From Streptomyces sp. NBC_01267 (GTDB lineage Bacteria; Actinomycetota; Actinomycetes; Streptomycetales; Streptomycetaceae), in the NCBI RefSeq assembly GCF_036241575.1, contig NZ_CP108455.1, positions 248,001-312,000 on the forward strand: a DNA stretch of 64,000 bases, read 5' to 3'. This document shows positions 25,641 to 34,472 of this stretch, piece by piece. Under the pieces are notes generated by a model that did not search any database, was not told the origin of the DNA, and saw only the letters and a program-made list of their open reading frames with translations. Position 1 is the first letter of the stretch. Each line of letters starts with the position of its first letter. The position numbers were made by a program, and so were the translations under genes.

Positions 25641-26042
25641 GATGTCCCCTCCTTCCGGCGCAGAGACGCCGGTACTCGTAGAAACTCAGTGCATATCGAA
25701 CCTACTTGCGTGATGACAGCGACTGTCAAGCTGGGTATGTCATAGCCAGGTAACGAGATCCGACGGTGTGCAGATGTTGCGCAGGTGACTGGTGGGGCCT
25801 GTGGGGTTGCTCGCGCGCGGTAGCGGACCGACTCCCCTGGGGCACCAGAGCCGACCGGCGTCCGTCGATCCGGTACCAGGATGCCAACTCCGAGGCGTCC
25901 GACCTGTTTTGTCCGATATCCGCCCCGCAAGCGGGATACCAACTCCCCGTCCGTGTGTGAACGCTCAAAGGCCGCTGAACGCGACCCCTGTCTCAGACAG
26001 GAGCCGCGTGGTGCGGATGACGCCCGTGAGCGAACGGGTGGG
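25641..26042. promoter_or_regulatory. Carboxypeptidase upstream region with TGACAG dyad
   Basis: This 400-bp stretch contains no gene. TGACAG-CGA-CTGTCA (25714-25728) is a perfect dyad about 80 bp upstream of the carboxypeptidase start, a plausible operator. The left neighbour is the promoter side; the right part follows the GH5 stop. Confidence 0.5.
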
Positions 26043-27485
26043 CTACCTCGGGCTGATCGTGACCCGGTAGGTAGCTCCGGCCCCGCCGTGGGTGCTCACC
26101 GTGACGGTCTGGCCGTGGTCGCCCCAACTGGCCTTGCCGCCTTGGACATTCACGCGGTAGCCGCCTGGGTACGTGTCCCTGGGCACAGTGATCAGAGTGG
26201 ACCCCTCGGCATTGTCGCGGGTGCGGAAGGTGAGCGTGTACGTGCGTGCAGCCGGGTCGTACGCGAACGTGAGCGGGTCGCCCGCGACGGCCCGCGCGTA
26301 CGGCTGGACGAGCAGCTGGGCGTTGGGCTTCGCGGCGCCCGTCTGGTCGAGGAAGCAGTAACCGCCGCCCCGGCACCACTGCCACCACGTCCAGCCGCTG
26401 GAGAAGCGGTCCAAGGCAGCCGTCATGTCGGTGACGAACTGGCTTCCGTGCGGAACGTCGGGGTTGCCGCCCCACTCCCCCACGATCACCGGCATCCGGT
26501 TACGGCTCGGGTAGTCGCTGATCGCGGCCTCGTAGGCGGGGATGAAGGGACCGTCGGGGTCGTAGTCGCCGCCGGTTTCCATCGCGGTCTCGTAGAAGTG
26601 CGGCGCGTAGCCGGCGTGCGGGTCGTCGATGTGACCCAGTTGGGTCGGGACGCCCTCACCGACGATGACGGTGGGTTCGACGAATACCCACGACCTGTGG
26701 TCGACCAGGCGGATCGCCCGGGCGAGGCGGTTCCACAGCTCGGTGAGCTCGGTGGCCTCGAAGCGGGCTGCGGCGGCCGGGAGGTCTTCGCCTTCGAGGA
26801 ACTTCGCGAACGGCTCATTCATCAAGTCGTAGCCGAGCAGCGCCGGGTGCCCGCCCAGGGCGGAGGCGACCGTCATCCACATCCGAGCCTGCGCGGCGCG
26901 GAGATCGGCGTCCTTGTACAGGTGGTCGAAGGCGGTCTGTACGGATGGCTCGAAGTACTCGGAGAACCAGTCGTCGGGTATCTGCGAGAACGGCAGCCCC
27001 TCGTCGCGGGTAGCCCAGTCGGGGATGCCGCGGGAGCCGAAGTGCGGGCCGAATACGTCCTGGTGGGCGTCGAGGATGACCTTGATGTGGTAGCGGTCGG
27101 CCCAGTCGAGGATGCGGCGCATCTTGGCGAGGTAGCTGCGGTCGTAGTGCCCGGGGGTGGGTTCGAGGTCGTCCCAGAAGAACGCGAGGCGCGCGAGGTT
27201 GAAGCCCCGGGCGGCCATGTCTTCGAGGTCGCTCTCGTGGATGTCGGCGAACGCGTCGGTGCCTCGGTTGCTCTTGTCGGCAAGATTGAAGCCGTGCCAC
27301 TGGAGCGCGCGGCCTTGGCCATCGGCGATGAAGGTGCGGTCACCTACCGTGACCCGGTCGGGGGCGCGGTCGGTGGCGCGGTCGGTGGCGCGGTCGGAGT
27401 GGGCCTGGGCCTGCGCGGGGAGGACGCCGAGCAGGAGGGCGGCCACGGCGAGGGCGATGGGGGCGACGCGGGAGGTCAAGCGCAT
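26043..27485 (-). CDS. Secreted GH5 glycoside hydrolase, endoglycoceramidase-like
   Basis: Secreted retaining glycosidase of 480 aa. Signal peptide 1-29; a short Arg/Asp repeat (RATDRATDRAPDR, 32-44); then a (beta/alpha)8 domain with QWHGFNL near 62-68, acid/base Glu224 in DLMNEP and nucleophile Glu337 in VGEWGG. A C-terminal beta-sandwich (about 380-480) follows. This domain pair is typical of endoglycoceramidase and related GH5 enzymes acting on glycolipids, but other beta-glycans are possible. It is a single-gene unit; GAAAGGG lies 9 nt before the ATG. Confidence 0.85.
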   Translation of the reverse strand: MRLTSRVAPIALAVAALLLGVLPAQAQAHSDRATDRATDRAPDRVTVGDRTFIADGQGRALQWHGFNLADKSNRGTDAFADIHESDLEDMAARGFNLARLAFFWDDLEPTPGHYDRSYLAKMRRILDWADRYHIKVILDAHQDVFGPHFGSRGIPDWATRDEGLPFSQIPDDWFSEYFEPSVQTAFDHLYKDADLRAAQARMWMTVASALGGHPALLGYDLMNEPFAKFLEGEDLPAAAARFEATELTELWNRLARAIRLVDHRSWVFVEPTVIVGEGVPTQLGHIDDPHAGYAPHFYETAMETGGDYDPDGPFIPAYEAAISDYPSRNRMPVIVGEWGGNPDVPHGSQFVTDMTAALDRFSSGWTWWQWCRGGGYCFLDQTGAAKPNAQLLVQPYARAVAGDPLTFAYDPAARTYTLTFRTRDNAEGSTLITVPRDTYPGGYRVNVQGGKASWGDHGQTVTVSTHGGAGATYRVTISPR

Positions 27486-28207
27486 GCAGGAGACCCTTTC
27501 GCGGGTGGCTGCTCGGGCGGCGTGTTACTGGCCGGTCGGATGTTACTGGCGAGTGGGTCAACTTCAAAGGAGTACGCGGGAGTTGGCGGGACTTCCTTCT
27601 TCGAGGGCGCCGATGCCCAGCTGGCCCGCCAGGCGGGCGCCGACCCGTCCCGTGAGCGCCGGCCCGACACGTTCCAAGAGCTGAGCGCCTCGCGCTCGAT
27701 CCCCGGGTTCGCATCGGTCTGTCCGGCCAGATCAAGGCAGATCGCCAGGTCGAGGAGCGACCACACGACGCCGTCGGGAGACGGCCGGCCCCTGGATTCT
27801 CTGTCCGGGGTGATACAGCATCACGGCGGGCCGGAGCCGAAGGAGGCCAGGGAGGCTGCCCTGGAGAGATACCCGTACGAACCGGCTGAGGCGCCGGACC
27901 GCGGGCTGATCATTCACGACGAGGCGTGACACTGGGCGATGCCGGCGATCCACGGCGATCGGTACGTAGCGGAACACCCCGAGCTGGTTCATCCGTCACC
28001 CGACTACCGAGCCCTTTGACTACCGAGCCCTTGAGTAGCCAATCAACGAGCACATTCGATCACCGGGCCAACACTCCGCGACCGTTCCCCCAAGCTCCGT
28101 GCCAGAACCCGGTTCTCGCGCGAACTACAGCCACTTGGGCCGCGAAGGGGAAGGCAAGTTGGTGATTTTCTCGGCTCGCCCCGTGGCCGGGAACTAGTGT
28201 CGCGGGC
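27486..28207. other. Non-coding stretch with a 16-bp tandem repeat
   Basis: About 720 bp without a supportable gene. GACTACCGAGCCCTTT (28002-28017) is repeated immediately as 28018-28033 with one mismatch, about 180 bp before the methyltransferase gene. An internal fragment of an unidentified gene may be present. Confidence 0.5.
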
Positions 28208-28855
28208 ATGGTTGAAAGTGATGCCCTGAGTGCCACCCGCGAGGCCTACGACGCTGCTGCCCTCACCTACGCGCAGTTGTTCCGCGACACACTGCGTGAC
28301 AGTCCCCTGGACCGCGGGATCCTGGGTGCCTTCGCCGAGTTCGTGCGTGCGAGTGGGAACGGTCGGGTCGCGGATCTGGGGTGTGGGCCTGGCCATATCA
28401 CCGCCCACCTGGCCGAGTTGGGGCTGACTACGTTTGGTGTCGACACCTCTTCCGCGATGGTCGAGTTGGCTCGACAGGCCTATCCGGGCCTGCGGTTCGA
28501 CCTGGGCTCGATGGCCGCGTTGGACATCGCGGACGGCGTGCTGGGCGGCGTACTCTCACGTTGGTCCATCATCCACACGCCGCCGCAGGAACTCCCGGCC
28601 ATCCTGGCGGAGTTCCATCGGGTGCTGGCACCTGGCGGCCACCTTCTGATCGGCTTTTCGGCAAGCGCTGGCCCGTCTCACCCGACGCAGGTCTTCGATC
28701 ATGCAGTTGCGCCGGCCTATCGGTGGTCGCCTGATCACCTCACCGCGATGCTGCGCAAGTCCGGCTTGGCCGAGGTGGCTCGCCTGGTTCGCGAGCCTCA
28801 GCCGACCGACCGACGGCAGTTCCAGGAGATTCAACTGCTCGCCCGCAAGGCCTGA
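28208..28855 (+). CDS. Class I SAM-dependent methyltransferase
   Basis: Methyltransferase of 215 aa, Methyltransf_11/25 type: motif I VADLGCGPGH (about 54-63), acidic residue in GVDTSSAMVE, and motif III LAPGGHLLIGF. The ATG at 28208 has no ribosome site; a TAGTGT box lies 8 bp upstream, so the mRNA may be leaderless. The gene stands alone and is closed by a perfect hairpin at 28940-28982. The substrate is unknown. Confidence 0.83.
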   Translation: MVESDALSATREAYDAAALTYAQLFRDTLRDSPLDRGILGAFAEFVRASGNGRVADLGCGPGHITAHLAELGLTTFGVDTSSAMVELARQAYPGLRFDLGSMAALDIADGVLGGVLSRWSIIHTPPQELPAILAEFHRVLAPGGHLLIGFSASAGPSHPTQVFDHAVAPAYRWSPDHLTAMLRKSGLAEVARLVREPQPTDRRQFQEIQLLARKA

Positions 28856-28939
28856 ACCGGGACTGCCTGGCCGAACACACGGGGGCCGACCTGCCGGACA
28901 GGGGTCCGCCAGGTTCCAGGCGTCGATTCGTGACCAGGG

Positions 28940-28982
28940 CTCTCCCTCGTTCGCACTCCGATGTGGGGCGAACGAGGGAGAG
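28940..28982. terminator. Perfect 15-bp hairpin between convergent genes
   Basis: CTCTCCCTCGTTCGC (28940-28954) pairs with its exact complement at 28968-28982 around a 13-nt loop. It lies between the stops of the methyltransferase (+) and the VOC gene (-), so it is probably a shared terminator. Confidence 0.82.
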
Positions 28983-29090
28983 TCCGAGGCGTGGTTCGGG
29001 GTCGGGACCGTTGGCGGGACGCGGGACGACGACCCTCGTGATGACGGCGAACTGCACCAGCCGACTCATGCAGGTGCCACGTTCGGCCAC

Positions 29091-29525
29091 TCAGTCGAGA
29101 CAGAACTCGTTGCCCTCGATGTCCTGCATCACGAGGCACGACTCGTTGAATCCATCGGCAAGCAGCAGTTGCCCACGTACAGCGCCGAGTGCGACCAGTC
29201 GTGTGCACTCGGCCTCAAGTGCGGCCAGGCGCTCTTCACCCACGAGCCCAGTGGCGACGCGCACGTCGAGATGCAGCCGATTCTTGACGACCTTGCCTTC
29301 GGGAACGCGCTGGAAGAACAGTCGAGGGCCCACACCTGAGGGATCCTTGCATGCGAACGCCGAACCCTGACGCTCAGGTGGCAGTGCGCGATCGAAGTCG
29401 TCCCACGTGGCAAACCCGTCCGGTGGCGGCGGTACGACGTACCCCAACACCTCGCACCAGAAACGGGCAACACGCTCAGGTTCCGTGCAGTCGAAGGTTA
29501 TTTGGATCTGCTTGATCAACGCCAT
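29091..29525 (-). CDS. VOC-superfamily (glyoxalase-like) protein
   Basis: Protein of 144 aa with the paired beta-alpha-beta-beta-beta units of the vicinal oxygen chelate fold (FDCTEPERVARFW at the start, QDIEGNEFCLD at the end). Members act as isomerases, dioxygenases or drug-binding resistance proteins; the C-terminal pattern is of the glyoxalase_6 kind with no assigned reaction. A TATAGT box just before the ATG suggests a leaderless mRNA. Confidence 0.82.
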   Translation of the reverse strand: MALIKQIQITFDCTEPERVARFWCEVLGYVVPPPPDGFATWDDFDRALPPERQGSAFACKDPSGVGPRLFFQRVPEGKVVKNRLHLDVRVATGLVGEERLAALEAECTRLVALGAVRGQLLLADGFNESCLVMQDIEGNEFCLD

Positions 29526-29656
29526 CGGTCCACTATAGAGACGGGGCCTTTCGTCGTCTCCACAGGCCGGCCCCCTGGCCAGTGCCATGTGATGTCGTCC
29601 GTGGCCCTCGCCAGGGACCGGATGCAGATCAGCAACAACTGTGGCTGCGTCAACGG

Positions 29657-29702
29657 CTGGACCAGCCACGGTCGTGTCTCTGGACCAGCCACGGTCGTGT
29701 CT
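29657..29702. repeat. Perfect 23-bp tandem duplication
   Basis: The 23 bases at 29657-29679 are repeated exactly at 29680-29702 without a gap. The region is non-coding or pseudogenised; the repeat is probably recent. Confidence 0.9.
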
Positions 29703-29730
29703 TGGGGTATCTGTGTGGCAGTCGACGGCG

Positions 29731-29830
29731 TCACCCGGTGGATCCCCGGCGGCGCGCGCAGGCGGTGCTGCTGCCCGCTCGGGGCATGCCGGTCACGAGG
29801 ATCGGTTGGCGAGCCGTCCCCGAGCTGCGG
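29731..29830 (-). pseudogene. Sulfotransferase N-terminal fragment (tentative)
   Basis: On the minus strand a short frame reads PILVTGMPRAGSS, which matches the 5'-phosphosulfate (PAPS) loop of sulfotransferases (consensus VTGMPRSGTS). The frame ends within ten codons and nothing downstream continues the fold. If real, it is a remnant whose 3' part has been lost next to the 23-bp duplication. No other gene is seen in 29526-30024. Confidence 0.35.
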
Positions 29831-30024
29831 CTATGCCCCAGCTGGTCGGCCTCGGCATACCCGTCCTCACCGACCCCGCACCCCTGCCAGGAGCAGTCGA
29901 ACCCGGCCCTGCGCCCGATTCTCGTTCGGGTACGTCCACCTCCTCGCACGCCCGGACAGCACTCCGGCCGCCGATGCCGCCGAGCAGTAGGATCATCCCG
30001 CAACACGACGCGAAGGGGAGCTCA

Positions 30025-31410
30025 ATGGCGCGGGTTGCAATAATCGGTGGGGGCATCAGCGGGCTGGGCGCCGCGCTCATGCTCGGCCGACGGGGCCACA
30101 CGGTCGCGGTGTTCGAGCAGGACGTACGGCAGGCCGGAGACGACCTGAACCGGGACTTCTTCCACTGGCACAGGCCCCGAGTTCCGCAGGCGGTCCAACC
30201 TCACTCGTTCCTCGCCCCCGTACGCACGGTGTTGCGCACCGAAGTCCCTGATGTCTACGAGGACCTGCTGACGCGCGGAGCCCAGGAATACCACGACTTC
30301 GACTGGTTCGATGAGCATCCGCCCCACCGTTCCGGGGACGAGGACTTGGTGACCCTGCGCACCCGCCGCATCGTGCTGGAGGCCGCCTTGACCGCGGCTG
30401 TGCGGCGGGAACACACCGTTGACGTGCGACGAGGCCGACGGGTGAGCGCTCTCACCATCGAGGAGGGCCGCCCTGCCCGGGTCTCCGGTGTGCGGGTGGG
30501 GGCGGAAACGCACCAGGCGGATCTTGTGGTCGATGCGTCCGGTCGCCGCTCGCCGGTTCCCGGCTGGCTGACCGCGGCCGGCTGCCGCCCGCCCGTGGTC
30601 GACAGCCATCGGACCGGGATCGCCTATCTGTGTCGCTGGTACCGCCTGCGTGCCGACGGTCCGCGTGACCCCGGTCGGGTGCAGACCGGCTCCTCCGCTC
30701 CGTTCGCGCTCGCCGGTGTCTTCCCTTCCGACAACGACACCTTCGCGCTGCACCTGGCGCTCTCCACCGGCGACCCGACCCGCGGCGCGCTCACCGACCC
30801 CGCAGTGTTCGAGGCCGCCGCGCGCCGCTTCCCCGCCACTGCCGCCTGGCTCGACCTGGCCCCCGAACCTCAGTCGGCCGTCCTCGCGATGGCCGGCCTG
30901 GACAACCGATGGACCTCCCTCACCGACGATGACGGCCCCGTCGTCACCGGCCTGGTCAACGCCGGGGACAGCCTCATCCACACCAACCCCACCCTGGGCC
31001 ACGGCGCAGCCCTGGGACTGCGCGCCGCCCAGCACCTCGCCACCCATGTCGACCAGATCACCGCGGATCCTGTCGTTTACCACGACTGGACGGCACAAGC
31101 CCTCCGCCCGTGGTTCGACGCGCAGGTATCGGCCGACCGTGCCAACGAGCAACGCCTCGCCGAGGCCTCACCCCGCTCGGATCGGCGGGCTGCCGCCCTG
31201 GCGGCCTGCGCCTTCGATGATCCTGTCGTGATGCGGGCCCGAGCCCAGGTACGCCATCTCCTGCAACCGGCCCACGACGCCTACGGAACCGACGAGGTGG
31301 ACCGACACCTCACCGCCTGGCTGGATGCCCGCCCGGACTTCTCGCCGACGTACGACGGTCCGACCCGGGATCAGTGGGAAGCGCTCATCCCGGGCCGGGT
31401 ACTTGCCTGA
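30025..31410 (+). CDS. FAD-dependent oxidoreductase/monooxygenase
   Basis: Flavoprotein of 461 aa. The N-terminal dinucleotide motif GGGISGLGAALMLGRRG (about 8-24) and the second FAD motif ending in GDSLIHTNPTLGHG (about 312-325) place it in the PHBH/squalene-epoxidase-like group of NAD(P)H-linked monooxygenases and halogenase relatives. AAGGGGAG precedes the ATG at 30025. It is followed by a frameshifted methyltransferase remnant, hinting at a former tailoring pair. The substrate is unknown. Confidence 0.82.
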   Translation: MARVAIIGGGISGLGAALMLGRRGHTVAVFEQDVRQAGDDLNRDFFHWHRPRVPQAVQPHSFLAPVRTVLRTEVPDVYEDLLTRGAQEYHDFDWFDEHPPHRSGDEDLVTLRTRRIVLEAALTAAVRREHTVDVRRGRRVSALTIEEGRPARVSGVRVGAETHQADLVVDASGRRSPVPGWLTAAGCRPPVVDSHRTGIAYLCRWYRLRADGPRDPGRVQTGSSAPFALAGVFPSDNDTFALHLALSTGDPTRGALTDPAVFEAAARRFPATAAWLDLAPEPQSAVLAMAGLDNRWTSLTDDDGPVVTGLVNAGDSLIHTNPTLGHGAALGLRAAQHLATHVDQITADPVVYHDWTAQALRPWFDAQVSADRANEQRLAEASPRSDRRAAALAACAFDDPVVMRARAQVRHLLQPAHDAYGTDEVDRHLTAWLDARPDFSPTYDGPTRDQWEALIPGRVLA

Positions 31411-31446
31411 CACCTCGGCAAGACAAGGACGGCGCCCCGGAAGTTC

Positions 31447-31747
31447 AAGCGGTGTGGCGCGACGGACGTCTTCGGTGTCGACATCTCCGTCGAGATGACC
31501 GCCGCCGCGCGGGAGTTCGAGCAGCGTGCCCCGCTGGGTGTGAGCTACGAGGTCGGTGACGTGGCCGAGTTGCGGCCTCCCGACCGGCGCTTCGACATCG
31601 CGGTCGGGGTTCAGCGCCTCAACTACGCCGAGAACACTGCGTCGATGGAGCGATGTGCCGCAACATCCACCGGCGCCTGGTGCCGGGTGGCGAGTTCTTC
31701 GTGGGAGATGCTGCGCTGCCGCACCCGACCGCCGCCCGGCGCGTCGT
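31447..31747 (+). pseudogene. Frameshifted methyltransferase remnant
   Basis: The first reading frame (to about 31655) gives VFGVDISVEMTAAAREF, then a VGDVAELRPPDRRFD stretch, the middle of a class I SAM methyltransferase. The continuation RNIHRRLVPGGEFFVGDA is in the +1-shifted frame from about 31653. The glycine-rich motif I at the start and the C-terminal half are missing. A frameshift and truncations make it a pseudogene. It directly follows the FAD oxidoreductase gene. Confidence 0.65.
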
Positions 31748-31965
31748 CGTACAAAGGCGGCGCCCTGTCCGCAGCGAAGGCGGCCTGAACTCTGTTCTGC
31801 TGCCCGGTAGGCCCGCCGTTGCCCGAGGTTTCGCGGCTGGTGGTCCGGCGTGCGAGGACCGGCGCCGGAAGGGCCTGACGGCCGCCCACCCCCTCGGTCT
31901 TACCGGTCCAGCTGACACCGCTGTTGCCGGGCGGCGCATCATGGACGTCTCCGAGTGAGGGAGGG

Positions 31966-32946
31966 ATGGCATCCACAATGACCGATGCGACCGATGAGCA
32001 GGGACACGCTGGCGCGCCCACTGTCCCCGGAAGTGCGGTGTGGCTCAAAGGGGAGCTGCTGGAGATCACTTCCGCGCTGTATCCGGACCGCCGACCGATG
32101 GTGGTCCGCGAGTGGACTGATCCGGTACGGCTGCGTGACCCCGCGCCGGTCGGCCACCGCTTCTTGTTCCTCCTCTGCGCCGACGGGGACGATCGCCCCA
32201 CGTCTCCAGGATTCGACGACGCCCTGAACGCCTTCTCCGCGGCCGGCTGGACCGTACAGCGACGGCCCTCGGACCACCCCGGGGAGAGGGGTGCGACAGT
32301 ACACCGCGAAGAGTTCGAGGTGAGGGTCTACGAGGGCAGCGGGCGGGGAATCGTGACGTTCACCGGCTGGACACCGGTCGTGTACACCGAGCGGCATCTG
32401 CGCCAGCCGCCCTTCACTCCGAGCACGGCCGATGGGGTGTTGTGCGATGACTGCCACGGCTGGGGAATGTGCCTGGAGTGTGAGGGCAGGCCCTACAGCG
32501 GTGGCAGCGGCGGCTACGGGCGATGTCTGTGCGCCGCGAACAACGCGGGGCCTGGCAGATGTGTGGAATGCGGCGGGTCGGGCCTTCTCACCGCCGAGGA
32601 GACATCGTGGAAGCGGAGGCAGTACGGACTGCCCGATACCGACGGTGGTGACGCCTTGCGGCAGATGCCGCCTGAGGGCGGTCACGACTCCAACACCAAC
32701 GCGTTCATCAGCGTCAGCCAACGGTCTTGCGGGTGCGGGGAGTTCCGCTGCTTCTGGCGCAACATCCTTACCGAGGCCGACGATCACCTCCTCTCCCGGT
32801 TCGTCGGCACCTGCCAGGGATGCGCCGCACAGCGCTCCTACACGTTCACCCTCCCCTTGCGGAGGCTTGTCGCCCCTGCGGATCCGCCGTCACCTCCGCC
32901 AGGCCCGCGCAGTCGACGGTCGCCCCAAGTACCGGGCGGTGCCTGA
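31966..32946 (+). CDS. Hypothetical protein with DnaJ-like zinc-ribbon motifs
   Basis: Protein of 326 aa of no family I recognise. The N-terminal half is an acidic alpha/beta region. The middle holds CDDCHGWGMCLEC and, after CLC, CVECGGSG, the CxxCxGxG spacing of DnaJ zinc fingers. The C-terminal third adds CGCGEFRC and CQGC, so several zinc sites are likely. A proline-rich tail ends the chain. GAGGGAGGG overlaps the proposed ATG; the ATG at 31978 is an alternative start. A role in protein or RNA binding is plausible, nothing more. Confidence 0.65.
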   Translation: MASTMTDATDEQGHAGAPTVPGSAVWLKGELLEITSALYPDRRPMVVREWTDPVRLRDPAPVGHRFLFLLCADGDDRPTSPGFDDALNAFSAAGWTVQRRPSDHPGERGATVHREEFEVRVYEGSGRGIVTFTGWTPVVYTERHLRQPPFTPSTADGVLCDDCHGWGMCLECEGRPYSGGSGGYGRCLCAANNAGPGRCVECGGSGLLTAEETSWKRRQYGLPDTDGGDALRQMPPEGGHDSNTNAFISVSQRSCGCGEFRCFWRNILTEADDHLLSRFVGTCQGCAAQRSYTFTLPLRRLVAPADPPSPPPGPRSRRSPQVPGGA

Positions 32947-33192
32947 GAGTGGCGGAGCGGCCTTCCGACCGAGAGACCGCGAAACGTGTCTCGCTGTCCT
33001 GAGCTCCTGCGCCCCTGTTCTGCGGGACATCGCCGGGGCAGACTTCGGGCGACGGGTAGCGACGACGCTCTCCGTTGTGCACCGCTGGCGGCCATGACAG
33101 GCGTCGGGCGGGATCGCAGCCGCTCGGTCGAGGGTCATCAGCCTCTCCCCCGGTACGGCGTGCCCGGCTTCTTCCACCTCGTCGGGGTCAAC

Positions 33193-33387
33193 TCACGTTG
33201 CCCGCCAACCGGTTTCGGCGGCCCATCGTTCGGCCCCAGCCATCAGGACTTCCGTGGCAGGGGCCTTGATCTGCCCATTCTCCAAGAGGTCCGGGACGCT
33301 CACGGCCAGTCTCTGCTTGAACGCGCCCCAGCGGCCGAAGCCGCGCGAGGAACCGGTGATGAACCAGGTGCGGATGTGTGTACTCAC
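33193..33387 (-). pseudogene. Short-chain dehydrogenase remnant with internal deletion
   Basis: 64 codons from a GTG at 33387. The start, IRTWFITGSSRGFGR, is the NAD(P)-binding motif typical of SDR enzymes (TGxxxGxG). The chain then jumps to a C-terminal-like stretch (DLLENGQIKAPATEVLMAG). The Tyr-x3-Lys active site and about 180 residues are missing, so it is inactive. It is divergent from a TetR gene, a pairing common for SDR operons, with inverted repeats in between. Confidence 0.6.
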
Positions 33388-33394
33388 ATCTATA

Positions 33395-33475
33395 CCGAAA
33401 CACGGTTGCACTAATCGCAGGACCGGCCACCCGCAGCAAGACCGCGGTTGCGTCATTACCAAAACCATGTTTCGT
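33395..33475. promoter_or_regulatory. Inverted 13-mers between SDR remnant and tetR
   Basis: CCGAAACACGGTT (33395-33407) and the complement of 33463-33475 (ACGAAACATGGTT) agree at 11 of 13 bases in opposite orientation. They frame the divergent promoter region and are probable TetR half-sites or paired operators. The possible ATG at 33467 lies inside one copy, which argues for the later start. Confidence 0.5.
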
Positions 33476-33487
33476 TACACCGAGCTC

Positions 33488-34180
33488 ATGGCCAAAGCTG
33501 AATTCCTGCGCGCCCGCAGTCCCGAGACCAAGCGCGCCCGCGAGAACGCGATCCTCGCGGCGGCGGAACACCTCGCTACGTCGAAGGGAGTCCGGGAGGT
33601 GACCGTGACAGCCATCGCCGACGAGGTCGGCATGCACAAGTCGGCCATGCTCCGTTACTTCGAGACGCGCGAGGACATCTTCCTGCGTCTTGCGGCAAGT
33701 GCCTGGGAGGACTGGTCAGCCGACGTACGCAGCCGCCTTGAGGCCGTCACCCCCTGCCCCGCCGCCGGCGATCGCGCGTGGGATCGCACGGCGCGCTCGA
33801 TCGCCGACACGCTGGCCCGGTCGCTGGTGGCGCGCCCGCTGTTCTGCGACCTACTGGCCCACACCCCGCTCAACCTGGAGCGCAACGTCTCCACCGGCAT
33901 CGTCCGGGTCTTCAAGAAGGGCGCCATCGCGGAGGTCGCGAAGATCAGTGCCACGCTGGCCACGATCGCTCCCCTCGATGTCGACCAGGCGCACGACGTC
34001 GTGACGACCGCCACCTCGATGGCCGGGGCCCTGTGGCAAATGGCCGCCCCTGGCACGCAGTTGCGTGCCTTCTACGAGACAGACCCCGAGCTGTCCCACA
34101 CCATCGTCGACGTCGAACCGCGGCTGGCCGACATCCTTGCAGCGCTGCTCGTCGGGTACGCCGTCGCCCGGAACGGTTGA
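33488..34180 (+). CDS. TetR-family transcriptional regulator
   Basis: Regulator of 230 aa with an N-terminal HTH (VTAIADEVGMHKSAMLRYFE) and a long helical ligand domain. The ATG at 33488 is favoured because the earlier ATG (33467) falls inside a probable operator repeat. It is divergent from an SDR gene that has decayed to a remnant, so the regulator may now have lost its original local target. The stretch 34181-34472 that follows holds no gene. Confidence 0.8.
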   Translation: MAKAEFLRARSPETKRARENAILAAAEHLATSKGVREVTVTAIADEVGMHKSAMLRYFETREDIFLRLAASAWEDWSADVRSRLEAVTPCPAAGDRAWDRTARSIADTLARSLVARPLFCDLLAHTPLNLERNVSTGIVRVFKKGAIAEVAKISATLATIAPLDVDQAHDVVTTATSMAGALWQMAAPGTQLRAFYETDPELSHTIVDVEPRLADILAALLVGYAVARNG

Positions 34181-34472
34181 GGCCGCGGCTCCGGCCCCGC
34201 GGGCTCCGTACCGGTTCGCCCCCGCCAACCCCGGGCAGCCGGTGAACCCGGACCCGCCGCCGGCCTGGCGCAGGGGACTGCGGCTGCCTGCCCGTCGGGC
34301 GGACCAGGAAAATGATGTTCGTCGGCGAGGTTCCCCGATCCGCCATCGCCGACTGCCGGGCTCGGCCGAAAGCACCCCTGTGCCGATGAGTTCCGGCCCG
34401 GTCGCGAGTCTGCCCCGGTGGCCGTCGTACGCCGTGCGACGCTGCCCGGTACGAGACGCCAAGGAGCACAGC

